Below, piece by piece: positions 38,092 through 48,060 of a stretch of 64,000 nt of DNA. The DNA comes from Geomicrobium sp. JCM 19038 (GTDB lineage Bacteria; Bacillota; Bacilli; Bacillales; Marinococcaceae): positions 1 to 64,000 of the forward strand of contig NZ_BAXA01000013.1 of the NCBI RefSeq assembly GCF_000698125.1, given 5' to 3'. Position 1 is the first letter of the stretch, and each line of letters opens with the position of its first letter. Made by a program: the position numbers and the translations under genes. Below the pieces are notes generated by a model. It did no database searches, was not told the DNA's origin, and saw only the letters and a list, made by a program, of their open reading frames with translations.

Positions 38092-38931
38092 TCAAAAATG
38101 ATCCGTTGAATTCTGTTTAATGGCAACCCAAATTTCAACTTTTTCTTCAACACTTCGAATCATTTCAGGAGCTTCGTCCAATTCATACTCAGTCATTGGA
38201 ATCCATTCAGAATAAACACGCTCCCACGTCTTTAACATCGCTTCAGGCATTGGTCCTTGGGCATGAAAAACTGCCCACGTTTTAGCAGGAATTGTGAAAG
38301 TCTCAAACTCTTTTGTCGCTTGCTGATCTGTTGCTGTTGCAATCATATACGTAACATCATTTGATTGTTTCGCATTAGAGATGTGCAAAATGCCAGGGAA
38401 TGATGAGTGATCATACGGTTTGAGCTGCTCTTCAATCGTCTCAAGCTGTTCCCAGAGCATTGGCTCAAACTCTCCTCCTTCTCCCATTGCAACATTCTCT
38501 TTTTTTCCGACGACTGTAAACGATTCTTTTTCAACAATCCGATATTCCATTTCAACCGCTCCCTTAATCATAAATTGGAAGGTCATTCGCGGAAAAGCCC
38601 TTAATGATGCATCTGAATAATAAACTTCACTAGGGGTTATACCGTGTAAAGATTGAAACGCCCTTGAAAATGCATCTGGAGAATCATACCCGTACTTCAT
38701 TGCTACATCGATGACACGCACATGATGATGTTTTAAATCAAATGCCGCTAACGTCAGACGTCTTCTACGAATATATTCTGCAATCGAAACACCTGTAATA
38801 AATGAAAACATTCTCCTAAAATGATGATCCGAAAATTGAGCGATGTTTGCGACCTCTTTGTAATTCACTTTTTTCTCCAAGTTTTGTTCAATATAGTCAA
38901 TGGCATCATTCATTCTTTTTAACACGTCCAT
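38092..38931 (-). CDS. AraC-family regulator with GyrI-like effector domain
   Basis: 279 aa. The N-terminus has two AraC helix-turn-helix motifs (NYKEVANIAQFSDHHFRRMF and DVAMKYGYDSPDAFSRAF). The C-terminal ~150 residues are a GyrI-like small-molecule binding domain ending in EIWVAIK, the same layout as Rob/YdeE-type regulators. GGAGG lies upstream of the ATG. The target genes are not evident; no multidrug pump is adjacent. Confidence 0.87.
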   Translation of the reverse strand: MDVLKRMNDAIDYIEQNLEKKVNYKEVANIAQFSDHHFRRMFSFITGVSIAEYIRRRRLTLAAFDLKHHHVRVIDVAMKYGYDSPDAFSRAFQSLHGITPSEVYYSDASLRAFPRMTFQFMIKGAVEMEYRIVEKESFTVVGKKENVAMGEGGEFEPMLWEQLETIEEQLKPYDHSSFPGILHISNAKQSNDVTYMIATATDQQATKEFETFTIPAKTWAVFHAQGPMPEAMLKTWERVYSEWIPMTEYELDEAPEMIRSVEEKVEIWVAIKQNSTDHF

Positions 38932-39107
38932 CGTGATGACCTCCCTTCTACATTAAGAATAACAACCTTAAATGAGCCACTCCCGCTTGAAATCGTTCCG
39001 TTTAGTCGGAATGACGCTAACGCAAATTGCAACATTGACCTACGACAAAACTAGCGCTCCTATAAAGATCGTGTTAAGATGGGAACAAACGTTCTGGAGG
39101 ATATGCA

Positions 39108-39449
39108 ATGAATAAGCTTACACCCGGTGGCAACATGCGATGGGAATCGATGCGTATGATTCTGCCTGAACACCGCGAAGCATGGCTTACACACCAAGAA
39201 GAGAACAAAAAGGTTCAACAACCTGTTCTTGATGAACAACATTGGCAAGAATTCGAGTATATTCTGTCAGAAGCAATGGAGTATCACCAGTTGTTAACGT
39301 TTATCTTTTGGCATGACGGGCACTTTTACGAAATCATCGGTCATTGCCATTTTATTAATAACACCCAGAAGCAATTTCATATCCTTACCGTCGATGAAGA
39401 GATCCATTACTTAAAGTTTGACGTTCTGATTAATCTTGCTTTGCACTAA
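39108..39449 (+). CDS. YolD-like protein
   Basis: 113 aa. The start LTPGGNMRWESMRMILPEH is the YolD family signature. In Bacillus, YolD-like genes usually sit beside a Y-family DNA polymerase (UvrX/YqjW), but no such gene is next to this copy. GGAGG precedes the ATG. The function is unknown, with a suspected link to translesion synthesis. Confidence 0.85.
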   Translation: MNKLTPGGNMRWESMRMILPEHREAWLTHQEENKKVQQPVLDEQHWQEFEYILSEAMEYHQLLTFIFWHDGHFYEIIGHCHFINNTQKQFHILTVDEEIHYLKFDVLINLALH

Positions 39450-39452
39450 CCG

Positions 39453-40220
39453 TTAAGCTTCACGGTTACTTTGTTCTTTAATGAATTGCATACGATCATT
39501 AAAGAGGGTTGGATAAGAAAAGTAACCGAGCATAATACTTGTAATTACGGCGGTCGTTAACAATAAGAATAAGATGAGCAATTGGAACATCACAGCCTGA
39601 ACTGGATCCGCACCGGCAATGATTTGTCCGCTCATCATGCCAGGCAATTGCACAAGGCCGATCGTCTTCTGAGCTTCAATCGTCGGAATGATGCTTGCTT
39701 TGATCGAAGTTACTAAAGGACGATGTACCGCTTGCTTTGGCGTCCCTCCAAGCGATAAGATCAATTCCGTCTCGTCATGTCTTGACCCTACTTCAGCTGT
39801 AAAACGATTAAGAAAGAGTATGCCAAGCACCATAGAATTCCCTATCACCATACCACTAATGGGAATGATGTATTGAGCAGTCGCTGGAATAATATTAAGG
39901 CTTAAGAGAATACCTTGCGTTAACACTTGTACGAATAGAAACGTAACAACTAGCTTCCACGTAATTCCTGGAATGCTAGAACCTTTCTTTCTTGCGTTCT
40001 CCGTAGCAGCACCAATCATTAAAACAATCATTAAGACAATATACAAAATGCTTTCTGAGTCAAAAACAAACTGCAACAAATACCCGACTGCAAGTAATTG
40101 AACAATCGAACGAACGGTTGCGACGATCGTATCTCTTTCAAGACCAAGATGTAACGTCTTTGAAAGAACGAGCGGAATCGCAACAAAAACTAAGGCAATC
40201 ATAAGTGTTAGGAAGCTCAT
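39453..40220 (-). CDS. fetB: FetB-like ABC permease (UPF0014)
   Basis: 255 aa, seven transmembrane segments. Family signatures are VRSIVQLLAVGYLLQ, GMVIGNSMVLG and GLVQLPGMMSGQIIAGADP. The ATG overlaps the stop of the ATPase gene (ATGA). FetAB in E. coli promotes iron export and oxidative stress resistance; plant STAR1/STAR2 relatives handle other solutes. The function here is by family only. Confidence 0.87.
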   Translation of the reverse strand: MSFLTLMIALVFVAIPLVLSKTLHLGLERDTIVATVRSIVQLLAVGYLLQFVFDSESILYIVLMIVLMIGAATENARKKGSSIPGITWKLVVTFLFVQVLTQGILLSLNIIPATAQYIIPISGMVIGNSMVLGILFLNRFTAEVGSRHDETELILSLGGTPKQAVHRPLVTSIKASIIPTIEAQKTIGLVQLPGMMSGQIIAGADPVQAVMFQLLILFLLLTTAVITSIMLGYFSYPTLFNDRMQFIKEQSNREA

Positions 40221-40945
40221 TCGACTTCCCCCTTCACAAAACGTCGAACGTCTTCATTTTCGGGGTTTCGAAGGAGATTACTCGGTCCTGACTCTACCAA
40301 CTCGCCATCAATCATCACCCATGTGTAAGCACCGATTTGTAATGCTTGGTCAAGATGATGCGTAATCCAAATAACAGTCGTTTTGTAGCATTGATTAATA
40401 TGTACAATGAGTTCTTCAATCTCTTGTGTCGACACACGATCCAATGAGGATGTAATCTCATCTAATAACAAGATTTTAGGGCGGTTTACGAGTGTCCGCG
40501 CAATTGATACCCTTTGCTTTTGTCCACCAGACAAATCATGACTGTTCCGTGTTAGAAACTCTTTTCCTAAACCAACCACTTCAATATACTCCTCTGCTTC
40601 GTCGTCAGTCAGTGATTCACCTTGTAGCGCTCTTGGTAGTTCCAAATTATCCCTTACCGTGCCTGTCATCATCGTTGCGCTTTGCAACACAATACCGACC
40701 TCTCGTCGTAACTGCACCGGTTCATAGTCACCAATCATAACCCCATCAATCCATATATCACCTGAGCTCGCTGATAAGAGACCATTACATAATCGAAACA
40801 ACGTCGATTTCCCTGCGCCAGAAGGGCCTACTAACGTAGTAATTTCACCCCGTACAAAGAAGCCCGTAATTGACTCAAGAATCGTCAATTCCTTTGTTGC
40901 AAAGCTCACTTCATGAAACTGAATTGCAGCTTCATCCTCCATCAT
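40217..40945 (-). CDS. fetA: FetA-like ABC ATPase
   Basis: About 242 aa from ATG 40945, which follows AAAGGAAGTG; a longer in-frame start exists without a good site. Walker A GPSGAGKST, signature DLSGGQKQR, Walker B ILLLDEITSSLD and the switch His in WITHHLDQA. The partner of the permease that overlaps it. Probably a single fetA-fetB operon. Confidence 0.88.
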   Translation of the reverse strand: MMEDEAAIQFHEVSFATKELTILESITGFFVRGEITTLVGPSGAGKSTLFRLCNGLLSASSGDIWIDGVMIGDYEPVQLRREVGIVLQSATMMTGTVRDNLELPRALQGESLTDDEAEEYIEVVGLGKEFLTRNSHDLSGGQKQRVSIARTLVNRPKILLLDEITSSLDRVSTQEIEELIVHINQCYKTTVIWITHHLDQALQIGAYTWVMIDGELVESGPSNLLRNPENEDVRRFVKGEVE

Positions 40946-41041
40946 GCTGTCACTTCCTTTTGCATTTAACCCGCTACCTACCATTCCTTTTATTTTCTCG
41001 ATCAAAGTAAAATTTATCCACTACTATTCTACTCTTGAAAT

Positions 41042-41065
41042 AAAAAAAAACGCCACATTGGCGTA
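41042..41065 (-). terminator. Terminator after the HTH fragment
   Basis: CGCCA-CAT-TGGCG hairpin followed by nine U residues on the minus transcript. Confidence 0.8.
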
Positions 41066-41072
41066 GAAAATA

Positions 41073-41204
41073 TCAAGAGATTCTTTTCTTGTATTTCTTC
41101 TTCTCTATTGAAATAATCGTTTGACGGCTGACCCCAATATCCTCTGCTAATTGCGCTTGAGATAGATCATGCATCGCACGAAATACTTTAAGGGTATTGT
41201 TCAT
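41073..41204 (-). pseudogene. Truncated Cro/CI-type helix-turn-helix protein
   Basis: Starts [16 protein letters not shown] after AAGGAG, with the full HTH ([19 protein letters not shown]), then stops after KKRIS. Relatives (YozG/YgzD group) continue ~25 residues with NPSL...IEEIF, absent in all frames here because a terminator begins at once. It may be a decayed copy or a short functional variant. Confidence 0.5.
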
Positions 41205-41217
41205 TTTTTTCTCCTTA

Positions 41218-41400
41218 GAAGACATAACGATGAAATACAAAAACGAGCGAAGCATGTAGCATGACGATACTTGCTAAAGCAATTAACGCAGCATCTGTAA
41301 AGTTAGCGATCTGTCCTGTTTCATACATCACTAAAAACAATTTAACATAGCGTAGCGATTTTTCGACAAACAAAAAATAGATCCACACGTTTGATTGTGT
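41218..41400 (-). pseudogene. Remnant of a small membrane protein
   Basis: No start codon, but a continuous coding-like stretch can be read after one frame change: IYFLFVEKS, then RYVKLFLVMYETGQ and [14 protein letters not shown] before a stop just ahead of the HTH gene. Such membrane protein/HTH pairs are common in Bacillus. The 5' part is missing. Confidence 0.35.
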
Positions 41401-41430
41401 GAACTATCCCAAAAGAAACCTTTATTATGT

Positions 41431-42798
41431 TTAAATGATTCCCATAAGAATCCCAAGAATAATCATAATAATGCTGAATCCCCACATCCAGAAGAATGAG
41501 TAGCGAATGTGTTGTCCCATGTTCGCTCCAGCTAAACCGACACCTAACCAAAGTGCTGGAGAGAACGGGCTAACAAATGTACCGATGATATTTCCTGTGA
41601 GCATTGCGTAAGCTGTTGACGCTGACTCGATCCCTTGTGTACTTGCGATCGAATCTACAATCGGAAGCAAAGCGAAATAATACGCATCTGTACTTGTCAA
41701 AAGATCCATTGGTACCCCAAACAAACCAACGATAATATGAATGTAAGGAACGACAAACTCCGGCATCACACCAATGGTTGCAAGAGCGATATTCTCAAGC
41801 ATACCTGAATTGTCCAAGATTCCTAAAAATACACCCGCTGCCAAAATAACAGCTGCCATCATTAATGCACTAGGTGCGTGTGCTTTCACTCTACCCATTT
41901 GATCATTCACCGTTGCATAGTTAATTGGAAGAGCAATGGCTACACCTAACATAAATGCATACTGTGGCGGTAAAAGTGATGAAATCATCGTAACTAACAC
42001 TGCGATCGTTAACAACAAGTTGATCCAAATAATAGCTGGATGCTTGCGTGGTTGTTCACTTGCAGCAGCCATTTCTTCGTTTTGGCGTTTTACAAACTCA
42101 TCAGCGATGCCCTTCACGTTAACATTTTCATTTAACGTAATCTCACCAGCTTTTACACGCTTTTCAATTCTTCTTTTCTCTCTAATCCCTAATAATGTTG
42201 CAAGTCCTAGTATTAATACGAGACCCGCGAGTTGTAATGGAATCAATGGTAAGTAAAACGAAACTGGATCCGTTCCTATAACCGAAGCCGCTCTTGCTGC
42301 TGGGCCACCCCAAGGGATCATGTTCACGAGCCCGGCACTGAGTGCAATAAGTAGAAGCAACAAATAGCGACTCATATGAAGTTCTTTATATAGCGGCAAT
42401 AACGCCGGAATGGAAATCAAGAATGTTGATGCGCCAGCTCCATCAATTTGTGCAACCATACCAATGATAGCGGTTGCAATCGCGACAACAACAACGTTAC
42501 CTCTAGTTACTAGAATCATCGACCGTACAAAAGGATTAAACAATCCACTGTCTTGCATGATTCCAAAGAATATAATGGCGAAGATAAACATAACAACGAC
42601 GCCCATTACTTGACTCGTACCCGCTTCTAAAAACTCTGTAATCTCTGCGAAATTAAAGCCAGCAATTAAAGCACCGAGAATTGGAATTAATGTCATTCCT
42701 ACAATCGGGCTGATTTTCCCCCAAATTAATAGACCTACAATTAGAAAGATAATCGCTAAACCGACAACGGTTAGCCAAATCGAAACATCTGGTTGCAT
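41431..42798 (-). CDS. CitMHS-family citrate:cation symporter
   Basis: 455 aa, 12 hydrophobic segments. Signatures are AQIDGAGASTFLISIPALLPLYK, shown by its core DGAGASTFLISIPALLPLY, then NMIPWGGPAAR and VSPFSPALWLGVGLAG. ATG 42798 follows GGGGGA. It imports divalent-metal citrate in symport with protons. It lies downstream of a CitS/CitT-like two-component pair, the arrangement that controls citM in B. subtilis. Confidence 0.9.
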   Translation of the reverse strand: MQPDVSIWLTVVGLAIIFLIVGLLIWGKISPIVGMTLIPILGALIAGFNFAEITEFLEAGTSQVMGVVVMFIFAIIFFGIMQDSGLFNPFVRSMILVTRGNVVVVAIATAIIGMVAQIDGAGASTFLISIPALLPLYKELHMSRYLLLLLIALSAGLVNMIPWGGPAARAASVIGTDPVSFYLPLIPLQLAGLVLILGLATLLGIREKRRIEKRVKAGEITLNENVNVKGIADEFVKRQNEEMAAASEQPRKHPAIIWINLLLTIAVLVTMISSLLPPQYAFMLGVAIALPINYATVNDQMGRVKAHAPSALMMAAVILAAGVFLGILDNSGMLENIALATIGVMPEFVVPYIHIIVGLFGVPMDLLTSTDAYYFALLPIVDSIASTQGIESASTAYAMLTGNIIGTFVSPFSPALWLGVGLAGANMGQHIRYSFFWMWGFSIIMIILGILMGII

Positions 42799-42995
42799 TT
42801 GAAATCCCCCTACATTGGTTACATTCCGACAATCTAGTAAACCGCTTTCAATACTAGTCACTATAAGGGAATAGAATTTAAGCGTCAATATAATCTGAAT
42901 AAAATGATTGTTTAAACCATTGATTGTAATTATGTAGATTTAAATAGACTTTTGTTCATTATGTTCACAGGTTTTCATTATCTATATATAACAAT

Positions 42996-43020
42996 AACCG
43001 TTGTAGACTCTACAACGGTT
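42996..43020 (-). terminator. Terminator of the citS-citT unit
   Basis: AACCGTTGTAGA-C-TCTACAACGGTT, nearly perfect 12-bp palindrome at the response regulator stop, then an AU-rich tail. Confidence 0.7.
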
Positions 43021-43696
43021 ACCTAGAAAAATATTTGCGTTCCGGTCTACCAACAACCCCGTAAACAGGCATGGCCACAGCACGCTCAAGTTGAATTAAG
43101 TATTCTAAATATCTTCTTGCTGTTGTTCGCGAAGCTCCTAGCTTTTCGCCCATTTCTTCTGCTGTAATTCCTTCTGCCATTGCTTTTAAGAGTTGATGAA
43201 CGTGTTGTAATGTCATCCCATCAATTCCTTTAGGCAAATCATGAAAAGCGTTGCTCTCTGGCTTTAATGATCTTCCAAGTAATTGATCAATATGTTCTTG
43301 ATCAAAAGGAGCAAAGCGATTCATCAAATTAAAGTACGAAACGTAGTTTGCCAGAGACTGTTCCAATCGTTCGAATGAATGGCTTTTAATAATATAATCG
43401 TACACTCCATATCGAATGGCCTGTTGTACATGATCTCGTTCATCCGAAGCTGTAATAACAATGATATCTACATTGGGCGCTGCAGCTTTTACGTTCATGA
43501 TTTGTTCAACGCCAAGTCCATCTGGCAAATACAAGTCTAATAAGATTAAATCGATGTCTTGCTCATTTATTTGATCCATCATCGTTTGCACATTTGTCGC
43601 TTTGCCAACACACTCAAATGACGCGAATTGACCAACGAGAGATTCATGAACATTTGCGACACGAAAATCATCTTCACAGATGAGCACTCGAATCAT
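43019..43696 (-). CDS. CitT/DctR-family response regulator
   Basis: 225 aa. Receiver domain with acidic pocket ICEDD, phosphorylation site LLDLYLPDG (Asp), and ITASDERD with a later Lys (IIKSHSF). The C-terminal helix-turn-helix is AEEMGEKLGASRTTARRYLEYL. It overlaps the sensor kinase gene by ~20 bases. By family and context it activates the citrate transporter gene that follows. Confidence 0.9.
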   Translation of the reverse strand: MIRVLICEDDFRVANVHESLVGQFASFECVGKATNVQTMMDQINEQDIDLILLDLYLPDGLGVEQIMNVKAAAPNVDIIVITASDERDHVQQAIRYGVYDYIIKSHSFERLEQSLANYVSYFNLMNRFAPFDQEHIDQLLGRSLKPESNAFHDLPKGIDGMTLQHVHQLLKAMAEGITAEEMGEKLGASRTTARRYLEYLIQLERAVAMPVYGVVGRPERKYFSR

Positions 43697-45271
43697 TGCT
43701 TTGCCCCCCTCTTAATTGCTTAGGTAAATAAACTGTAAACACCGTCGTTTCCCCTTGGAAGCGATGATATTCCAGGAAGCCTTCATAATCTTCAACTAAT
43801 GCTTGTACTATAGCAAGGCCATACCCTCTTTTACTTCCTTTTGTTGAATAACCTTTTTCAATGACATGATCTAAATCAGCGGATAGTCCCTGCCCGTTAT
43901 CCGTTACCTCAACAATGAGATCTTTTCCGTAATCTGAAATCGAGACAGTCACAGCCGGTTGGTTATCGCTTAACGAAGCTTCTAACGCATTGTTAATGAC
44001 ATTACCAATAATAGAGATAATTTGTGAATCACCGATGTGAGCAGGTAACCTTTCTAGCCGACTCTCTGGATCTATTGAAAAATCTACCTTCAACTCTGAA
44101 GCACGTCCATATTTACCAACAAGAATAGCCTGAATCGTCGTATCCTTAATATAATTGGTGACGAGATGGTTTTGCTTATCTTTCATGGAAGTTTCGTGTG
44201 CGATAAACGATTTCGCTTCTTTAAAGAGCCCAAGATGCATATACCCAGAAAGTGTATACAACTTATTCGTAAACTCATGATTTTGCGCTCTTAGATCTTC
44301 TGAATAGCTTTTAATGTCAGACAAAGTGTTCGCCATCTCAATCATTTCCGTTTTATCTCGAAAGCTACTCACAACACCTTGAATGTCATTACCATCCAGG
44401 ATCGGTTGGCGATTCACAATGATCGTCTGACCGTTGATAAACAATTCATCGTTGTATTCTGCTTTTTTTGTACGAAGTACCCGTGGAATTTTCGTTTCTA
44501 CTATAATCTCTTGGACGTTTTTACCGACAATGTCACCTGAAACGTTTAAAATTTTTCGTGCAGATGAATTGAGTGAAGTAATTACTCCACTTGAATCAAC
44601 GGCTATAACCCCTTCACGGATTGCAGCAAACGTTGCCTCACGTTCGTGATAGAGCGCCCCAATTTCTTTAGGCTCAAGTCCATACATATCTTTTCGAATA
44701 CTTCTCGATAAAAGCATGCTTCCTAAAGCCCCCATAACAACGATAACCGACGTAATCAATACAATAACTCCGATACGCTGCCACATTTCAGCATGGATAT
44801 CCTGAACGAGAAATCCAACAGAGACAACACCAATAATTTCACCATCAGAACTATGTATAGGCGTTTTTCCACGCAGGGACATACCTCTAGTTCCTTCAGC
44901 TACTGATACATACGACCTCCCTGCAATTAATGCCATATCATTATCTCCACCAACCATGCTTCACCAATTTTCCATTCATCGGGATGGGCGTATCGCTCTC
45001 CTTCATCGTTTCCAATCACGATAAACTCTGCTTCCATATCTCTTTGATAATGATCGGCATATTGTTGCAATAATTCCGAAGGATTGTCATCTGTAAATGC
45101 GTCAACCACCTCAGGAGAATTTGCGATGTGAACGGCTGAACTTAACGCTTGATCTCCAAGACTCTCATAAATGTTGTGATATTCTATATAAGCTAAAAAC
45201 GCTGCCATGGAAAGCGCAACAATGGCAATAAGCCCGACCATTAATCCGAATATCTTCGTATGCATCTTCAC
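43674..45271 (-). CDS. CitS/DcuS-family sensor histidine kinase, frameshifted
   Basis: About 532 aa. An N-terminal transmembrane helix, an extracellular PDC/CitA-type domain (RYAHPDEWKIGEA / MVGGDND), a second helix, a cytoplasmic PAS domain, the phosphoacceptor helix QNHEFTNKLYTLSGYMHLG and an ATPase domain (NVINNALEAS, DNGQGLS, STKGSKRGYGLAIV). The frame changes near 44957; one A restores GEAMVGGDND. Start is uncertain (GTG 45271 or ATG 45265). It senses extracellular citrate or a similar di/tricarboxylate. Confidence 0.88.
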
Positions 45272-45387
45272 TGCATACCAAGCCACCTTTTCACTTGCGA
45301 TTAAAATCATTCAGTCTTTTGTCAAAAATGATAACACGTTTGATTTTACATTATTTTTTGTCATCATGACGAAAAAACATGGGCACA

Positions 45388-45417
45388 GAAAAAACCAAAT
45401 CGTTCGATTTGGTTTTC
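45388..45417 (-). terminator. Terminator of the HD-domain gene
   Basis: AAAACCAAAT-CGTTCG-ATTTGGTTTT hairpin; six A residues at its left give a U tract on the minus transcript. Confidence 0.85.
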
Positions 45418-45423
45418 AGAGCA

Positions 45424-46056
45424 TTACACATTCATATGTTTAAGCCTTTCATACGCTTCTCGAAGCCAAGGATGAACAATTTTAAGTGATGGACTGTGAT
45501 ACAACTGATTTACAAAATAGAATGATCCTTGCTCTAACGACTGTTGCATTGCTGCGCGCAACTCATCTACATACGGCGGCTCTCCAGTTTGATCCCATTT
45601 CAGTTTATCTGCTAGAAATACGATATGATCGAGTGTACTCGGCTGTTTGTGCAGCGTTGTGTGCGTTTCAATAGCGGTTAATAACTTTGGATTTTCAATA
45701 TGAAAGATTTCTTTGGCAATGACTTTACTAATTTTTTGATGAATAATCATCGGGATAATGTATTCTTCTTCATACAGCTCAATCCCTAATTGTGTTGCAA
45801 CGCTCACTCTGTTTTCGTTTGGAACAATCCCACCTATATCGTGTAACAACCCCGCACGAAATGCTCCATTTGCATCCTCACCGTACGTGTTTGCTAACGC
45901 TTTCGCTTCATAAGCAACTTCCAAACAATGCTCGTAGATTGATAAACAATCGTAAGCAACAAAAACCTTCTTTACTTGCTCCTTAAATGAATCTTCAACG
46001 TTTATGATCGTACGAATCTCTTCAATGATCGAAATGGAGATCACACCCTTCCTCAA
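45424..46056 (-). CDS. HD-domain phosphohydrolase (YqeK-like)
   Basis: About 205-210 aa. HD metal ligands are His in YEHCLEVA, GLLHDIGG, His in the second helix (MIIHQK) and Asp in VFLADKLKWDQ. This matches the YqeK/HD family of symmetrical Ap4A-type hydrolases, although it is diverged. Start is uncertain: TTG 46056 or GTG 46044, both close to GAGGAAGG. Upstream genes run in the same direction. Confidence 0.7.
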   Translation of the reverse strand: MRKGVISISIIEEIRTIINVEDSFKEQVKKVFVAYDCLSIYEHCLEVAYEAKALANTYGEDANGAFRAGLLHDIGGIVPNENRVSVATQLGIELYEEEYIIPMIIHQKISKVIAKEIFHIENPKLLTAIETHTTLHKQPSTLDHIVFLADKLKWDQTGEPPYVDELRAAMQQSLEQGSFYFVNQLYHSPSLKIVHPWLREAYERLKHMNV

Positions 46057-46059
46057 ATG

Positions 46060-46814
46060 TTACGGACTCTTCTTATAATAAAGATGGTAACGACTTACTT
46101 CACTGAATCCTAATTTATTCGCAAGTTGCATTGAGGCTTCATTCACCTCATCGCAATCCCAAACAGGAGTGATCTTCCGTTTTCTACATTCTCTTACATA
46201 TCCAAGTACTAATTCCGATGCAATCCCTTTGCCCCTAGCATCTTCTCTCGTGTAAATGTCAATATTGGCTTTTCCTTTACTTCGAAAAATTGACGTGCAT
46301 TCCGCTACAATTTCACCTATCTCATTTTCAGCATAATAGCCAATGCCATACTTTAAATAAGCTTCTACACTTCCCCATTGTTCAACGTAATAGCATTCAT
46401 CAAATTGTTGACTCTTTACGATTGAATGCTTATTAATCTCATAAACTGGCAACTTAAACGAGCTCTGGAGCTGAACTTCCTCGTTCAGATGATACACAAC
46501 CCTCGACATTTTCATCGTATTCTCCGTTTGTACGGTTTCAAAAAATTCATCCCATCCTGTACTCGGTGAAAACAACGTAAACCGTTCATGTCGTTTCTTC
46601 GCGTAAAATAACATGAAGCTCGCGCAAAACGATCATCGAGTTCTCCTTGAAGAGAATACGTACCGCCTTTAGTAGCAATAAGAACTGCTTTAGGTTGTAA
46701 CCGATCTGAGTAAACAGCTCCTTCAATGAACCCTTCTACAAACCCAACAGTTTGTGTTGGTGATAAGTCGTCGAGCAGATTCATCGCTAATTTAGGATTA
46801 ATTTTTTCTAACAT
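46060..46814 (-). CDS. GNAT acetyltransferase (PF12746-like), frameshifted
   Basis: About 251 aa. The N-terminal domain begins MLEKINPKLAMNLLDDLSP and the C-terminal GNAT core has YTREDARGKGIASELVLGYV and ASMQLANKLGFSEVSRY. The frame changes near 46614; one base restores RFARASMLFYAKKRHERF. ATG 46814 lies 4 nt after the stop of the ArsR-DUF2087 gene, implying coupled translation. Substrate unknown. Confidence 0.75.
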
Positions 46815-46818
46815 GAGC

Positions 46819-47389
46819 CTATACCGGCCACATTTCAACTGGATTAAGTTCATAAATTCCTTTATCTCGGTACATGAAATGTGCCATAACAAACTCTCGT
46901 CTTACTGTTGCGTAATCGTCATAATACGTTTGAATATAATCATTAATTTCTTTTTCATCATAAGACTTTCCGTGCTCTAATCCACGCAACATATGCTCTA
47001 AAAGAATAAGCTTTCTTTCTTTGTGCAGGCAATCGCTCCAATCGCCCGGTTTGATCTGTGAAGTTCTGAATAATTTTCGTCTTCTCTTCTTCAGAGGCGG
47101 CGTATTGCTCATCCATTGCATTCCCTCCTACAACGATAATGGCGTGTGCGAGACGCTTTAACTTACTTTCATTTAAATAATAATAAATCGTATTTTTATC
47201 GCGACGCTGATAGACAACATCAATGTCCTTAAGCTTCTTCAAATGGTGTGAGATTGTTGGTGCTTTTAAGCCTAACTTCCCAGCAATAGCTTGACCGTGA
47301 AGGGGGCCTGAACGCAACAAGCTAATGATACGTATTCGCGTTTTGTCTCCGACGGTTTTATGAAAGTTAACGATTTTATCAAGTTGCAT
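46819..47389 (-). CDS. ArsR-type regulator with C-terminal DUF2087, frameshifted
   Basis: About 190 aa. The winged HTH has KTRIRIISLLRSGPLHGQAIA and KAPTISHHLKKLKDIDVV with no obvious metal-ligand cysteines. The DUF2087 tail, in another frame, includes EHMLRGLEHGKSYDEKEIN and YYDDYATVRREFV. The break near 47018 lies in an AAAG-rich stretch and needs one base removed or two added. GGGGTGG precedes the ATG. It probably represses its own operon through the palindrome just upstream. Confidence 0.82.
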
Positions 47390-47400
47390 TATTCCACCCC

Positions 47401-47430
47401 TATCTAATTAGATTATAATCTAATTAGATA
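47401..47430. promoter_or_regulatory. Perfect 30-bp palindromic operator overlapping the -10 box
   Basis: The segment is an exact palindrome made of two ATCTAATTAGAT half-palindromes around a central TATAAT. It lies 12 bases before the ArsR start codon and contains the likely -10 element, so bound regulator would block its own promoter. Confidence 0.75.
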
Positions 47431-47451
47431 ATCATTTAAATAGTTAATAAA

Positions 47452-47480
47452 AAAACTCTGAAATTTTATTCAGAGTACTA
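47452..47480 (-). terminator. Terminator of the HAD-IIIA gene
   Basis: ACTCTGAA / TTCAGAGT stem followed by a run of seven U on the minus transcript, starting at the stop codon region. Confidence 0.8.
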
Positions 47481-48002
47481 GCTTCTCTCGTATTTATTGA
47501 TGATAGATTGAAGATCACTGATCGCATCGATGAGCGTAACATTCGATTGCTCATTGGTTACGCGAATGCCGTAACCTCGAATCCCAAGCTTTGTTGCCAA
47601 ATCAACATCCACCCTTGAATCACCTACGATGAATGAATGGTTCAAACGGATATCCGGATAGTTCGTTATCGCCTGTTCAATCATTCCGACGTTAGGCTTT
47701 ATACACCTACAGTCTTCATCCCTTCTATGGGGACAATAAAAGACTTCTTGAATCGAAATGTTATGCTCTTTCAAAACACGAAGCATTCTGTTGTTCACTA
47801 CATCATATTGTTCATATGAAATGTATCCTTCATTAATCAAATACTGATTCGTGATGATGATAATCTTATATCCTTGCTTTTGTATATGACGCAACGTCTC
47901 AATAGCTCCATCAATAAATACAGGCTTATACACATTTGTCCATTCATGGTCCTCATAATCTTCAATAATCGTACCATCGCGATCAAAGAATGCTACGTTC
48001 AT
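47478..48002 (-). CDS. HAD-IIIA family phosphatase (HisB-N/GmhB-like)
   Basis: 174 aa from ATG 48002 (GGAG upstream). The nucleophile motif is FFDRDGTI, motif II IIITNQ, a zinc loop CPHRRDEDCRC with KPNVGM, and motif IV VGDSRVDVDLA. This layout is shared by histidinol phosphatase and heptose bisphosphate phosphatase; neither pathway is present nearby, so the substrate is open. Confidence 0.82.
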   Translation of the reverse strand: MNVAFFDRDGTIIEDYEDHEWTNVYKPVFIDGAIETLRHIQKQGYKIIIITNQYLINEGYISYEQYDVVNNRMLRVLKEHNISIQEVFYCPHRRDEDCRCIKPNVGMIEQAITNYPDIRLNHSFIVGDSRVDVDLATKLGIRGYGIRVTNEQSNVTLIDAISDLQSIINKYERS

Positions 48003-48060
48003 AGAAATCAACTCCGTTGATGGATATGTTATAATAATCACTTAAATTAGGAGGGGTAAA

